DNA from: Zhihengliuella sp. ISTPL4
Lineage (GTDB): Bacteria > Actinomycetota > Actinomycetes > Actinomycetales > Microbacteriaceae
Assembly (NCBI RefSeq): GCF_002848265.1
Contig: NZ_CP025422.1
Span: 3,378,727 to 3,442,726, forward strand
DNA length: 64,000 nt
Reading direction: 5' to 3'
The notes beneath the pieces were generated by a model. It saw only the letters and a program-made list of their open reading frames with translations. It was not told the DNA's origin and searched no databases. This document shows positions 44,914-55,939 of the stretch, one piece after another; the first letter of the stretch is position 1, and each line of letters starts with the position of its first letter. Both the position numbers and the translations under genes were made by a program.

Positions 44914-44952
44914 GTGGTCTGACCACACGCGCTAGTCTGTGGTCAGACCACA
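44914..44952 (+). promoter_or_regulatory. Promoter with two GntR/FadR-type operators
   Basis: GTGGTCTGACCAC (44914-44926) and TGTGGTCAGACCACA (44938-44952) are palindromes with TGGTC/GACCA half sites, 25 bp centre to centre. TAGTCT (44933-44938) is a plausible -10 between them, with TTTACG (44909-44914) 18 bp upstream as the -35. Bound repressor would cover both promoter elements, so the adjacent regulator probably represses itself and the oxidase gene. Confidence 0.7.
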
Positions 44953-44961
44953 GGAGGCGGG

Positions 44962-45684
44962 ATGACGGAGCAGCCGGCGCGGGCGTGGCGGCTCGTGCTC
45001 GAGCACATCGAGCGCGATCTGCTCGAGGGGCGACTGGGGCCGGGCGACCGGCTGCCGTCGGAACGCGATCTCGCCGGCGACCTCGGTGTCGGACGATCGA
45101 GCGTGCGCGAGGCGTTCCGGGTGCTCGAAGTGCTCGGACTCATCCGCACCGCGACCGGCTCCGGGCCGCAGGCGGGCGCCATCGTCATCGCCACGCCCAC
45201 CGGCGGCATGTCCGCGCTCCTGCGCCTCCAGGTGGCCGCACAGGGCTTCCCGCTCGATGACGTGGTCCGCACGCGTCTCGTGCTCGAGGACGCGGTCGTC
45301 GATGCCATGGCTGCCGCCGCGCACCGTGACACCGCCCGAGCACACGAGCTGCTCGCTGCGATGGACGACGAGGCCCTCGCCCCGGCCGAGTTCCTCGCCC
45401 TCGACGCGCAACTGCATCTCTCGCTCGCCGAGGGCAGCGGCAACACGGTCATCGCGGCGATGATGGCGGGGCTCCGGTCCGCCATCGAGTCGTACGTCCT
45501 CGCCGGGGCGGCGACCGTGGACGACTGGGGCCGCATGGCCGATCGCCTGCGGTCCGAGCACCGTGCGCTGGTCGCCGCGATCGACGACGGGGATGCGGAC
45601 ACCGCCCGCCGCCTCGTCCGTGCCCACATCACCGGCTACTACACCGCCGCGGGCCTCACCCGCGCCATCACCCCGCAGAACTGA
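44962..45684 (+). CDS. GntR-family regulator, FadR subfamily
   Basis: A 240-aa regulator. The winged helix-turn-helix occupies residues 1-75 ([20 protein letters not shown] and [16 protein letters not shown]) and the C-terminal FCD ligand domain residues 90-225, with metal-type His in [14 protein letters not shown] and [10 protein letters not shown]. Next to it lies an FMN alpha-hydroxy acid dehydrogenase, as in LldR-lldD loci, so L-lactate or another hydroxy acid is the likely ligand. Two matching palindromes lie immediately upstream, suggesting autoregulation. Confidence 0.88.
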   Translation: MTEQPARAWRLVLEHIERDLLEGRLGPGDRLPSERDLAGDLGVGRSSVREAFRVLEVLGLIRTATGSGPQAGAIVIATPTGGMSALLRLQVAAQGFPLDDVVRTRLVLEDAVVDAMAAAAHRDTARAHELLAAMDDEALAPAEFLALDAQLHLSLAEGSGNTVIAAMMAGLRSAIESYVLAGAATVDDWGRMADRLRSEHRALVAAIDDGDADTARRLVRAHITGYYTAAGLTRAITPQN

Positions 45685-45694
45685 GAGGCAGAAC

Positions 45695-46972
45695 ATGGTC
45701 CAGCGCCAGCTCCCCAATCCCGCCGAGCTCTTGGAGCTCATGAAGTTCAAGAAGCCCGAGCTCGACGGTCGCAAGCGCCGTCTCGACGCCGCGCTCACCA
45801 TCGACGATCTGCGGAAGATCGCCAAACGCCGCACCCCCAAGGCCGCGTTCGACTACACCGACGGCGCCGCGGAGGGTGAGCTGTCGCTGAGCCGGGCCCG
45901 CCAGGCGTTCCAGGACGTCGAGTTCCACCCCGGCATCCTCAAGCCGGCGCCGGACGTCGACACGGCCGTCGAGATCCTCGGCGGTCCCTCCGCGCTCCCG
46001 TTCGGTATCGCGCCGACCGGGTTCACTCGGCTCATGCAGACCGAGGGCGAGATCGCCGGCGCCGGGGCCGCCGCCGCCGCCGGCATCCCGTTCACGCTGT
46101 CCACCCTCGGGACGACGTCCATCGAGGATGTCAAGGCGGCGGCGGTCCGGGAGCCTCAGGGCCCCGTACCCGCTCGGAACTGGTTCCAGCTGTACGTCAT
46201 GCGCGACCGCGAGATCTCCTATGAACTCGCCCGTCGCGCCGCGGCCGCAGGGTTCGACACGCTGCAGTTCACCGTCGACACCCCGGTCGCCGGCGCCCGT
46301 CTCCGCGACAAGCGCAACGGCTTCAGCATCCCGCCGCAGCTCACCCTCGGCACGATCATCAACGCCATCCCACGACCCTGGTGGTGGTTCGACTTCCTGA
46401 CCACCCCGAAGCTGGAGTTCGCGTCGCTGAGCACGACCGGCGGTACCGTGGGGGAGCTCCTCGACGCCGCGATGGACCCGACCATCAGCTACGACGACCT
46501 CGCCGTCATCCGCGACATCTGGCCCGGCAAGATCGTCATCAAGGGCGTGCAGAACGTCGAGGACTCTGTCCGCCTCCGGGATGCCGGCGTCGACGGTATC
46601 GTCCTCTCGAACCACGGTGGCCGGCAGCTCGACCGTGCGCCGATCCCCTTCCACCTCCTGCCCGAGGTGCGCCGAGCTGTCGGCGACGACTTCACGGTCA
46701 TGATCGACACCGGCATCATGAACGGCGCGGACATCGTGGCGTCAGTCGCGCTCGGGGCCGACTTCACGCTGATCGGCCGCGCCTACCTCTATGGCCTGAT
46801 GGCGGGCGGACGCCAGGGTGTGGACCGCACGATCGCCATTCTGCGCGGAGAGATCGAGCGCACGATGCGGCTGCTCGGCGTCGCCTCTCTGGCAGAACTC
46901 GAGCCCGCGCACGTGACCCAGCTCACGCGCCTGGTGCCCGTCTCCCGCGCCGCCGGGGTCGAGGTGCACTGA
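45695..46972 (+). CDS. lldD: FMN-dependent alpha-hydroxy acid dehydrogenase (L-lactate dehydrogenase-like)
   Basis: A 425-aa TIM-barrel flavoenzyme. The catalytic His307 lies in [15 protein letters not shown], the FMN-binding Lys in [14 protein letters not shown] and the phosphate site in [16 protein letters not shown]. An N-terminal [22 protein letters not shown] segment starts the family fold. It would oxidise L-lactate to pyruvate with electrons going to quinone. It lies 10 bp after the FadR-type regulator, so they share a transcript. Glycolate or mandelate oxidase activities cannot be excluded. Confidence 0.88.
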   Translation: MVQRQLPNPAELLELMKFKKPELDGRKRRLDAALTIDDLRKIAKRRTPKAAFDYTDGAAEGELSLSRARQAFQDVEFHPGILKPAPDVDTAVEILGGPSALPFGIAPTGFTRLMQTEGEIAGAGAAAAAGIPFTLSTLGTTSIEDVKAAAVREPQGPVPARNWFQLYVMRDREISYELARRAAAAGFDTLQFTVDTPVAGARLRDKRNGFSIPPQLTLGTIINAIPRPWWWFDFLTTPKLEFASLSTTGGTVGELLDAAMDPTISYDDLAVIRDIWPGKIVIKGVQNVEDSVRLRDAGVDGIVLSNHGGRQLDRAPIPFHLLPEVRRAVGDDFTVMIDTGIMNGADIVASVALGADFTLIGRAYLYGLMAGGRQGVDRTIAILRGEIERTMRLLGVASLAELEPAHVTQLTRLVPVSRAAGVEVH

Positions 46973-46981
46973 CCGCTCAGC

Positions 46982-47050
46982 TGCACGACCGGGGCACGCC
47001 GGCACGACGAGTTCAACCCACCCGTCGTGCGGGCGTCCTCCGGTCGTGCA
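46982..47050. terminator. Nested hairpin between convergent lldD and HAD genes
   Basis: TGCACGACCGG (46982-46992) pairs with CCGGTCGTGCA (47040-47050), ACGCC (46996-47000) with GGCGT (47032-47036) and GCACGACG (47002-47009) with CGTCGTGC (47023-47030), giving one long interrupted stem. It is symmetrical, so it can stop transcription from both sides. Confidence 0.7.
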
Positions 47051-47064
47051 GGCGTGCCGAGCGG

Positions 47065-47832
47065 TCAGACCCGGGCGGTCAGCGTCGGCAGCAGTTCGCG
47101 CAGACGGGCGGCCGTGTCCTCCCAGCCTTCGACGGCCACGGAGGGGACTCCGAGCGCCAGGACCGGGTAGTCGTTGCCGCCCTCATCGAGGCGGTCGCCG
47201 TAGAAGAGCATCGCGGTCAGCTCGATGCCGGTGTGCGTGGCGAGCTGCTGCATGCCGAAGGCCTTGTCGATTCCGGCGCGGGTGATGTCGATCGACGTCG
47301 AGCCGCCCGAGCGCACCTCGAGGCCGGGGAGGCGAGCGGCCACGGCATCGCGCAGGGCACCGCGCTTCGCGCCCGTCGGATCCCAGGCGTGCTTGGCATC
47401 GCGCGGCGCCTGCTGACCGAGGGCCGAGAACGTGATCTGCGAGCCGCGGTCCTCGAGGATCTCACCCCAGGGCTCCGCCTCCCACAACCCGAGTCGCTCC
47501 GCCTCCTCGCGCAGCGCGGTGAGAGCGGCTGACTTCTCGCCCTCGCTCAGATCGTGGGCATACACGGCCACGAAGTCGGTGCCGTCATGGCGCAGGTACC
47601 GGGTCCCGCAGGTCGGCAGCAGGTGCAGGCGGGCGAGCGCCGTCGGGTCGGCGTCCCCGAGCTGCGCGACCACCTGCGTGCGGAACTGCGCCTCGTTGCC
47701 ACCGGAGATGATCGCGACGTCCACCGACCTCAGAAGCTCGCCGAGCAGGATGGCGATCTGCGGGTCGATCGTGCCCTTGGACGGCGCGAGGGTGTCATCG
47801 AGGTCGAAGGCGATGAGAGAGGGCGATGTCAT
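47065..47832 (-). CDS. HAD-superfamily phosphatase (HAD-IIB, phosphomannomutase/Cof-like)
   Basis: A 255-aa HAD protein. The nucleophile motif is FDLDDTLAPSKG (near 6-17), motif II in AIISGGNEAQF, and motif IV with Lys in GIDKAFGMQQL and FYGDRLDEGGNDYPV. The C2B cap lies between (about 85-180). Similar actinobacterial proteins are annotated as phosphomannomutase-like or sugar phosphatases; the substrate is not certain. A TACAGT -10 lies 9 bases before the ATG, so the transcript has almost no leader. Confidence 0.85.
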   Translation of the reverse strand: MTSPSLIAFDLDDTLAPSKGTIDPQIAILLGELLRSVDVAIISGGNEAQFRTQVVAQLGDADPTALARLHLLPTCGTRYLRHDGTDFVAVYAHDLSEGEKSAALTALREEAERLGLWEAEPWGEILEDRGSQITFSALGQQAPRDAKHAWDPTGAKRGALRDAVAARLPGLEVRSGGSTSIDITRAGIDKAFGMQQLATHTGIELTAMLFYGDRLDEGGNDYPVLALGVPSVAVEGWEDTAARLRELLPTLTARV

Positions 47833-47951
47833 GATGCTTCCACTGTAGGCGTTCCTGTCCGTGAGAACGGTGCGGCTGCGAGCGCTACGCAGTGCGACGC
47901 GAGAACATTCGCGAGCACTTCGACGAGAGGGAGGCGTGACATCCCGATACG

Positions 47952-47980
47952 GAGAAGGCCGCCCTGCGGGCGGCCTTCTC
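47952..47980 (-). terminator. Terminator of tRNA-Pro
   Basis: GAGAAGGCCGCCC (47952-47964) pairs perfectly with GGGCGGCCTTCTC (47968-47980) around TGC. It lies directly downstream of the minus-strand tRNA and upstream of the HAD gene. Confidence 0.75.
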
Positions 47981-47986
47981 GTGTTA

Positions 47987-48064
<78 letters not shown>

Positions 48065-48222
48065 TTTTTGCAACCCTCCGAGTCTACAGCGAAATGTCTC
48101 CAGCGCCGAATCGAGCGCTCACGTCGGCCTGGGCGGCAGCGCGCCGCGCCAGCCCTGCCCCGCACGTCACAGGCGAGGACCGCCGTCTTCGGTCGTCCCT
48201 GCGCCGTGGTGCGTCATCGGGA

Positions 48223-49164
48223 TCAGGTCCGGGCCGTGAGGGTGAGCAGCGTCGCCTCCGGCCGGCACGCGAAACGTACGGGCGCGTAGATCGAGTGGCC
48301 GCAGCCCGCACTCACGTTCAGCGGCACCGAACGTCCCTCGTGCGTCCAGGTGCTGAGTCCCTTCGCCTGCTTCAGCGGGATGTCGCAGTTCGCGACGAGC
48401 GCTCCGTATCCCGGGAGGCACACCTGCCCACCGTGCGTGTGCCCGCCGAGGATCGCATCCGCGCCGAGGTCGATGAAACCGTTGAGCACGCGCTGATACG
48501 GGGCATGCGTGACGCCGAGTACGGGCGTCTCGTCCGCCCGGGGGCCGAGAGCGTCGAGGGCGGCGGGGAGCAGGTCGAGGCGCTCCCAGTCGCGGTGCGC
48601 ATCGTCGACGCCGAACAGATCCACCGTGGCGTCGCGGACGGTCAACCGCGCGGCGGTGTTGTTCAGGTCGGCCCACCCGAGCTCGTCCGTGAAGTACCGG
48701 TCCATCGCATCCGTGTCGAGCAGCGCCGGCTGCCGGACCTTCTGCGAGGGGCCGGCGAAGTAGCGCAGCGGATTTCGAGGCGACGGGGCGTTCACGTCGT
48801 TGGAGCCGTGCACGAACACACCGGGGATGCCCGCGAAGGGCGCGAAAGCGCGGCGGATGCCCTGTAGGCCGTCCTCATGCCCCAGATTGTCGCCGGTGTT
48901 GACGATGAGGTCGGGCTCGAGCTCGGCCAGTGAGGCGAGCCAGTCCTGCTTCCGGCGCTGCCACGGTGCCATGTGAGCGTCGGAGATGTGCAGGATCCGC
49001 AGCGGGGCCGCCCCTTCCGGAAGCGCCTTCGCCGTCGCGACGCGCACGGTGAACAGGTAGCGCTCGATTCCGAAGCCCCAGACTGCGGCCGCGGCACCGA
49101 CGGCCCCCACCGCGCCGAGCGCGATGAGGGCCGGGTGCGCCGCGCGGGGCGCGCCTACTTGCAC
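48223..49164 (-). CDS. Membrane-anchored metallophosphoesterase (YkuE/YaeI-like)
   Basis: A 313-aa protein with one N-terminal membrane helix (about 8-28, [20 protein letters not shown]) and a calcineurin-like domain. Metal-ligand motifs in order are ISDAHMAP (DxH), VNTGDNLGH (GDxx), HGSNDV (GNxD-like), GVTHAPY and GGHTHGGQV (GHxH). Homologues act on UDP-diacylglucosamine-like or other lipid phosphates. The GTG at 49164 overlaps the last codons of the penicillin-binding protein gene, with AGGGTGA just upstream, so it is co-expressed with cell wall synthesis. Confidence 0.86.
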   Translation of the reverse strand: MQVGAPRAAHPALIALGAVGAVGAAAAVWGFGIERYLFTVRVATAKALPEGAAPLRILHISDAHMAPWQRRKQDWLASLAELEPDLIVNTGDNLGHEDGLQGIRRAFAPFAGIPGVFVHGSNDVNAPSPRNPLRYFAGPSQKVRQPALLDTDAMDRYFTDELGWADLNNTAARLTVRDATVDLFGVDDAHRDWERLDLLPAALDALGPRADETPVLGVTHAPYQRVLNGFIDLGADAILGGHTHGGQVCLPGYGALVANCDIPLKQAKGLSTWTHEGRSVPLNVSAGCGHSIYAPVRFACRPEATLLTLTART

Positions 49165-51716
49165 GTCACCCTGATCGGAGTGGACTTCGTCGCCGCGGTG
49201 TTCGCCGCGGGGTCGGTCGAGGTCACCGTGGCGTCCTCCGCGTTGCACGACCCTGCGCGCTCGACCGTGGTGAAACCGGCCGCGATGAGAGCGGCGTTGG
49301 CGGCGGTCGGACTCTTGCCGGTGACGTCGGGGACGGTCGCTCCGTTGCCGTTGCTGGGCGAGATCGTGATGGTGGAGCCGATCGCGGCCTGACCGCTGGG
49401 ATCCTGCGCCACCACGATGTTGGTCGCCTGGTCGCTGTCGACGGGCTCGCCCACCGACACCGTGAAGCCGGCGCGATCGAGCGTGGCGGTGGCCTCCTCG
49501 ACCGACTGTCCCACCACGTTCGGCACGTCGACGCGGACCTGACGGATGAGGTTGCCGTCCGGCTGAGGGAACGCATCGCCCCCGTACGCCATGTTCGCGG
49601 CATGCTGAGCGGTTCTCGCGAGCGGGTAGCGCACCTCGTTGAGGAGGTGGCTTCCGGTCCAGACGTTGAAGACGTTGTCGTGGTTGCCGTTCGAGCGTCC
49701 CGCCCACACCGCCGTGGCGACCTTCGTGCTCGATTCGATCATCATCGTCGACCAGAGGTCGTGGGTTCCGGTCTTGCCGATCAGCGGGGTTCCATCGAAC
49801 GGGTTGGCCCGCGAACCGGTCCCTCCGCCGGCCATGACGCCTTGCAGCGCGTACGCCGCGGTCGCCGCGACCTCCTGGGACAGGACGCCCTCCGTGCAGG
49901 ACGCCTTCGGGAGTTCCCGCTCCTTGCCCTCTGCGTCGATCACCTTGTCGATCGCGCGCGGAGTGCAGTACGTGCCGCCGCTGGCGACCGTCGCGTACGC
50001 GTTGGCCATCGCGATGGGCGAGATGTTCTTGGGGCCGAGCACGTCGTACGGCACGTTCTCCTCGGTGACCTTCTGACCGTTGGCCAGCGTGACGCCCATC
50101 TTGTCGGCGACCTTGTTGATGTCGCAGACGTCGAGCTTGGAGGCCATGGCGAAGTAGCCACTGTTGAGGGACTGCGCCGTGAAGGTCATGGGAGTCCCGG
50201 GATACCCGCGGCTGCGACCGAAGTTGCCGATCTCCGCCGTGTTCGTCGGCTGCGGGCTCCCGCAGACGGGGATCCTCAGGTTGGTCTGCACGGTGCCGTT
50301 GAGGTTCTCCCGCACCGAGTGACCCTTCTCGAGCCAGTCGATGAGGGTGAACAGCTTGTACGTCGACCCCACCTGGAATCCGCCGGACTTGCCGAACTTC
50401 TGGTCACCGGCGAACACGAGCGAGGAGTACGCCTGATCGGTGGTCGGCGTCTCGGAGAACATCGTGTTCTGGGTGATGGAGAGGATGCGTCCGGTGCCGA
50501 CCTCGATGGAAACGCCGGCGGCGCCGAAGTACTTGTTGTCGAAGTTCGCCGGGACGACGTTGGCCATCTCCTGGGCCGCGGGGTCCTGCACGCGGAAGTC
50601 GAGCGAGGTGTAGATCTTCAGGCCGCCTCGGCGGAGCAGGTCGCGACGCTCCTGGATGTCGGCGCCGAAGGCCTCGTCGTTCTCGACGATCGACTTCACG
50701 TACTGGCAGAAGTAGGCGTTGCGGCCCGCCGCCGCGCAGCCCTGGACCGGCACGGTGATGGCGGGTTCGATCGCCGAGGCGATCGCCTCGTCGTACTGGG
50801 CCTTGGTGATCTTCTTGTCGGCGAGCATGCGGCCCAGCACGTAGTCGCGGCGGTCCTTCGCGTCCTTGTAGCCGTCCTCGGCGGAGTTGTGGGCGACGCC
50901 GTCGTCGGTCGTGTACGTCCCCTCCGGCTTGTCGATGCGGTAGGTGTTGGGGTTCTGCACGATACCGGCCAGCGTCGCGGCCTGAGGAACAGTGAGGTTC
51001 GCGGCGGTCGTGGAGAAGTAGTAGCGCGCCGCGGCTTCGATGCCGTAGACGGTGCCGCCGAAGTTCGCGATGTTCAGGTAGCCGAGAAGGATGTCGTTCT
51101 TCGAGTAGTCCTTCTCGATCTGGATGGCGTAGCGCATCTCCTGGAGCTTGCGCTCGATGCCGTCGACGCCGGACGCGTTCGTCGCGTCCTGCCAGCACTG
51201 CTGCAGGTCGTCGGCGTAGGTCTCGGAAGCGGTGTTCACGTTCTGCTCACACTGCTGGATGCGGACGTTCTTCACGAACTGCTGGCTGATCGTCGAGGCA
51301 CCGCGGCTGGAGGTGCCGCGCACGTTGTCGACGAGCGCCTTGACGGTCGCGCCCAGGTTGACCCCGCCATGCGTGTAGAAGTTCTTGTCTTCGCTGGAGA
51401 GGATCGCGTCATAGAGGACAGGGGAGACCTGCTCGTAGGTGACCGGAACGCGGTTCTGCTCGTAGAAGGACGCCAGGACGACGGGCTGACCCTCGGGGCT
51501 CGTCGCGTAGATCGTGGACTGCTCCATCGGAGTGTCGACCTTCAGCACCTCGGGCAGCTCGTCGAAGATCGTCAATGCGGTGGTGCCGGCGACGCCGGTC
51601 ATCGCGAGGACGGGGGTGACGCTGGCGGTGACCAGCAGACCGGCGATGGCGCTCAGTCCGACGAGCCCGACGAGACCGCCGAGCACGCCCTTCACCGTGC
51701 GGTTCTTTTGGGGCAT
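49155..51716 (-). CDS. Class A penicillin-binding protein with PASTA domains
   Basis: An 853-aa bifunctional peptidoglycan synthase. After one membrane helix (about 12-40) comes the GT51 glycosyltransferase, with the catalytic Glu109 in SSEDKNFYTHGG and a second conserved segment RGASTISQQFVKN. The transpeptidase has Ser451 and Lys454 in VGSTYKLF, SLN in the second motif and KTG in IGKTGT. Two PASTA repeats follow (about 715-853). A TACGAT -10 lies 7 bases before the ATG, so the mRNA is nearly leaderless. Confidence 0.95.
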   Translation of the reverse strand: MPQKNRTVKGVLGGLVGLVGLSAIAGLLVTASVTPVLAMTGVAGTTALTIFDELPEVLKVDTPMEQSTIYATSPEGQPVVLASFYEQNRVPVTYEQVSPVLYDAILSSEDKNFYTHGGVNLGATVKALVDNVRGTSSRGASTISQQFVKNVRIQQCEQNVNTASETYADDLQQCWQDATNASGVDGIERKLQEMRYAIQIEKDYSKNDILLGYLNIANFGGTVYGIEAAARYYFSTTAANLTVPQAATLAGIVQNPNTYRIDKPEGTYTTDDGVAHNSAEDGYKDAKDRRDYVLGRMLADKKITKAQYDEAIASAIEPAITVPVQGCAAAGRNAYFCQYVKSIVENDEAFGADIQERRDLLRRGGLKIYTSLDFRVQDPAAQEMANVVPANFDNKYFGAAGVSIEVGTGRILSITQNTMFSETPTTDQAYSSLVFAGDQKFGKSGGFQVGSTYKLFTLIDWLEKGHSVRENLNGTVQTNLRIPVCGSPQPTNTAEIGNFGRSRGYPGTPMTFTAQSLNSGYFAMASKLDVCDINKVADKMGVTLANGQKVTEENVPYDVLGPKNISPIAMANAYATVASGGTYCTPRAIDKVIDAEGKERELPKASCTEGVLSQEVAATAAYALQGVMAGGGTGSRANPFDGTPLIGKTGTHDLWSTMMIESSTKVATAVWAGRSNGNHDNVFNVWTGSHLLNEVRYPLARTAQHAANMAYGGDAFPQPDGNLIRQVRVDVPNVVGQSVEEATATLDRAGFTVSVGEPVDSDQATNIVVAQDPSGQAAIGSTITISPSNGNGATVPDVTGKSPTAANAALIAAGFTTVERAGSCNAEDATVTSTDPAANTAATKSTPIRVTCK

Positions 51717-51805
51717 ACGCTTGATCGTAGGGGAGTTCCCTGAATACCGGCTTTGACGAGCGCGGCCCGGTCTGCCCTGGACGCGCCCTGATCGACAGGA
51801 GTGCC

Positions 51806-52030
51806 ATGACCACGTGGGAGTACCTCACCACGCCGCTGCTGATCCACAACACCGCGGCCATCCTCAACAACTGGGGCAAGCAGGGCTGGGAGCTCGTCCA
51901 GGTGGTGCAGGGTCCCGAAGGCGGTCTGGTCGCCTACTTCAAGCGCCCCGTGACGACGGACGGCTCGACCAACGCCGGTCTCGCCGCCGCCGCCGAGGCT
52001 TCGCGCCAGTTCGAGGGAGGCCAGGCATGA
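51806..52030 (+). CDS. Small DUF4177-like protein
   Basis: A 74-aa protein: MTTWEYLTTPLLIHNTAAIL with NNWGKQGWELVQV in the core, the W-E-Y/G-W-E-L-V pattern of DUF4177. An Ala/Glu-rich tail follows. Function is unknown. The ATG has GACAGGAGTG upstream and the stop overlaps the RidA start (ATGA). It is divergent from the penicillin-binding protein gene. Confidence 0.8.
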   Translation: MTTWEYLTTPLLIHNTAAILNNWGKQGWELVQVVQGPEGGLVAYFKRPVTTDGSTNAGLAAAAEASRQFEGGQA

Positions 52031-52485
52031 GCATCGCCGCCCGTCTCTCCGAGCTCGGCATCGAACTGCCCGCCGTCGCCGCGCCGGTCGCCGCCTACGT
52101 GCCGGCCGTCGTGCACGGAGGCCTCGTCTACACCTCGGGCCAGCTCCCGTTCGTCGATGGCGCCCTCCCCACGACCGGCAAGGTCGGCGCTGAGGTGTCC
52201 GCGGAGGACGCGAAGGCCTACGCGCGCACGTGCGCGCTGAACGCGCTGGCCGCCGCCGCCGACGTCGCGGGCGGTGTCGACCGCATCGCGGGTGTCGTCC
52301 GCGTGGGCGGCTTCGTGGGCTCCGCGGAGGGCTTCACCGGACAGCCCGCCGTCATCAACGGTGCGAGTGAGGTGCTCGGTGAGATCTTCGGCGAAGAGGG
52401 CCGGCACGCCCGCGCGGCCGTCGGTGTGGCGGAGTTGCCGCTCGGCAGCCCCGTCGAGGTCGAGGTGACGTTCCGTCTCGCGTAG
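52027..52485 (+). CDS. RidA/YjgF-family protein
   Basis: A 152-aa member of the RidA superfamily, whose archetype hydrolyses reactive enamine/imine intermediates from PLP enzymes. LVYTSGQLP near the N-terminus and GRHARAAVGVAELPLGSPVEVEV at the C-terminus match the family; the active-site Arg is probably the one in HARAAVG. It belongs to a longer subgroup (150 aa versus about 128). Whether it has deaminase activity is not predictable. Confidence 0.88.
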   Translation: MSIAARLSELGIELPAVAAPVAAYVPAVVHGGLVYTSGQLPFVDGALPTTGKVGAEVSAEDAKAYARTCALNALAAAADVAGGVDRIAGVVRVGGFVGSAEGFTGQPAVINGASEVLGEIFGEEGRHARAAVGVAELPLGSPVEVEVTFRLA

Positions 52486-52488
52486 CCC

Positions 52489-52566
52489 CGAGACCCCGCA
52501 TAATCGTCGAGACCCCCTGCTGCACGCATTCGCAGCAGGGGGTCTCGACGTGTAACCGGGGTCTCG
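52489..52566. terminator. Nested bidirectional hairpin between RidA gene and acs
   Basis: Outer arms CGAGACCCCG (52489-52498) and CGGGGTCTCG (52557-52566) enclose inner arms CGTCGAGACCCCCTGCTGC (52505-52523) and GCAGCAGGGGGTCTCGACG (52532-52550). Both stems are perfect and separated by symmetric 6-base internal loops. It fills the whole gap between two convergent genes. CGAGACCCC is used in both outer and inner arms, so alternative pairings are possible. Confidence 0.8.
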
Positions 52567-52568
52567 CG

Positions 52569-54536
<1,968 letters not shown>

Positions 54537-54934
54537 CGGCAGGCGCTCCTTTGCGGCGTTCGGGTCGTGCAGGCGTGGTCGCAGGGGGACGCGACCAGGT
54601 CAGGGCGAATCTATCCCCGCCCCCTACGGCGGAGTACCGCCGAAAGTCGGTAGTGGAGCGGGTTTTGTCAGGACGGTCGCCTTGCGTACACTCGACGACA
54701 GCCGAAATCTCATTCCGGCCTTGGCGTGCCCGATTCCCCCGATCGAGAGCCGCCGTGGGCGGCATCTCATTCCCCCCGTGAGGTGCCGCCCTTTCTCGTG
54801 GGAGCGCTCCCTTCCTACGGCGCGCGATCGAGGCGTTCCTGCACCGTGGGACTGGGCGCTGGCTTGTGCACAGGATCCGAGCGACCGCACCGGCAGCCAC
54901 CCGAGGTGCCGCACGTGCCGCCTAGCTTCGCCGT
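54537..54934. promoter_or_regulatory. 398-bp divergent gap between acs and the Tad locus, with a CebR-like box
   Basis: TGGGAGCGCTCCCT (54799-54812) matches the box at 2331-2344 at 13 of 14 bases. A CGGCGG-AGTA-CCGCCG inverted repeat (54629-54644) lies near the likely acs promoter. TACACT (54686-54691) is a possible plus-strand -10. A 10-bp direct repeat ATCTCATTCC occurs twice. No protein-like reading frame is seen. Confidence 0.5.
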
Positions 54935-55939
54935 ATGCCCGATCGATTCGTCATTCAGCCTCGGCTCTCCGGATCCGCCGAGGCGCCGCGGAGCCCACAG
55001 GAAAGGCTCCGGCGGGAGCCGGCCTTCGCTCCGCTCGCGCCGTTCCTCGACGATGAGGTCACGGACGTCTTCCTCAACGGCGCCGATGCGCTGTTCGTGG
55101 ACAAGGGGAATGGTGCGTCCCGCGTGCCCTCCTGGCGGGCGACGGAACGCGAGATCCGCGAGCTCGCTGTCGCCCTCGTGGCGCTCGGTGGTCGGCATCT
55201 CGACGATCAGACGCCGTGCGTCGATGTGCGTCTCGGCTCAGGCGTTCGGGTGCACGCCGTCCTGGCGCCGGTGTCGACGCGGGGCACCGCCGTCTCCATC
55301 CGGATTCCCCGGGTGCAGGCGGCCGACCTCGACGCGCTGGCGAGGCGCCGAGCCTTCGACGCCCTGCAGCAGCGCTGGCTGCACACCCTCGTGCGGGACC
55401 GTGCCAACCTCCTCCTGACCGGTGGCACGGGCGCCGGGAAGACGACGCTGCTGTCGGCGCTGCTGTCCGCCGTTCCGCCCGATGAGCGGATCGTCACCAT
55501 CGAGGACGTCGCGGAGCTGAGGCCCGAGCATCCGCACCACGTGGCGCTGGAGGTGCGGCAGGCCAACCTCGAGGGAGCGGGAGGAATCGATCTCGCGCGA
55601 CTGGTCAGGGAGTCCCTCCGCATGCGCCCGGACCGTCTGGTCGTGGGGGAGTGCCGCGGCGAAGAGATCAGGGAGCTGCTCACCGCCCTCAACACCGGGC
55701 ACGACGGCGGCGCCGGCACCCTGCACGCCAGTGGTCTTGCTGACGTCCCCGCCCGGTTGGAGGCGCTGGGCGCACTCGCCGGCATGGACGCGGTCGCACT
55801 CGCCCGCCAGGCGGTCAGCGCCTTCACGGTCGTGCTGCACCTCGAACGGACATCGGACGGGATGCGGAGGATCGCGAAGGCCGGCCGGTTCGTGATGGCG
55901 GCAGATCGCCTGGCGATCGAGGAGGTCGCGCCGTGGTGA
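54935..55939 (+). CDS. TadA/CpaF-family type II/IV secretion ATPase
   Basis: A 334-aa secretion ATPase that powers assembly of Flp/Tad-type pili. Walker A is GGTGAGKT (163-170), the Asp box is IVTIEDVAEL, Walker B is LVVGECRGEE and the His box NTGHDGGAGTLHA. It is shorter than CpaF (about 450 aa) because the N-terminal domain is reduced. Downstream genes encode the membrane platform, a DUF4244 pilin-like protein and two TadE-like proteins, as in many actinobacteria. No prepilin peptidase gene lies here. Confidence 0.9.
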   Translation: MPDRFVIQPRLSGSAEAPRSPQERLRREPAFAPLAPFLDDEVTDVFLNGADALFVDKGNGASRVPSWRATEREIRELAVALVALGGRHLDDQTPCVDVRLGSGVRVHAVLAPVSTRGTAVSIRIPRVQAADLDALARRRAFDALQQRWLHTLVRDRANLLLTGGTGAGKTTLLSALLSAVPPDERIVTIEDVAELRPEHPHHVALEVRQANLEGAGGIDLARLVRESLRMRPDRLVVGECRGEEIRELLTALNTGHDGGAGTLHASGLADVPARLEALGALAGMDAVALARQAVSAFTVVLHLERTSDGMRRIAKAGRFVMAADRLAIEEVAPW

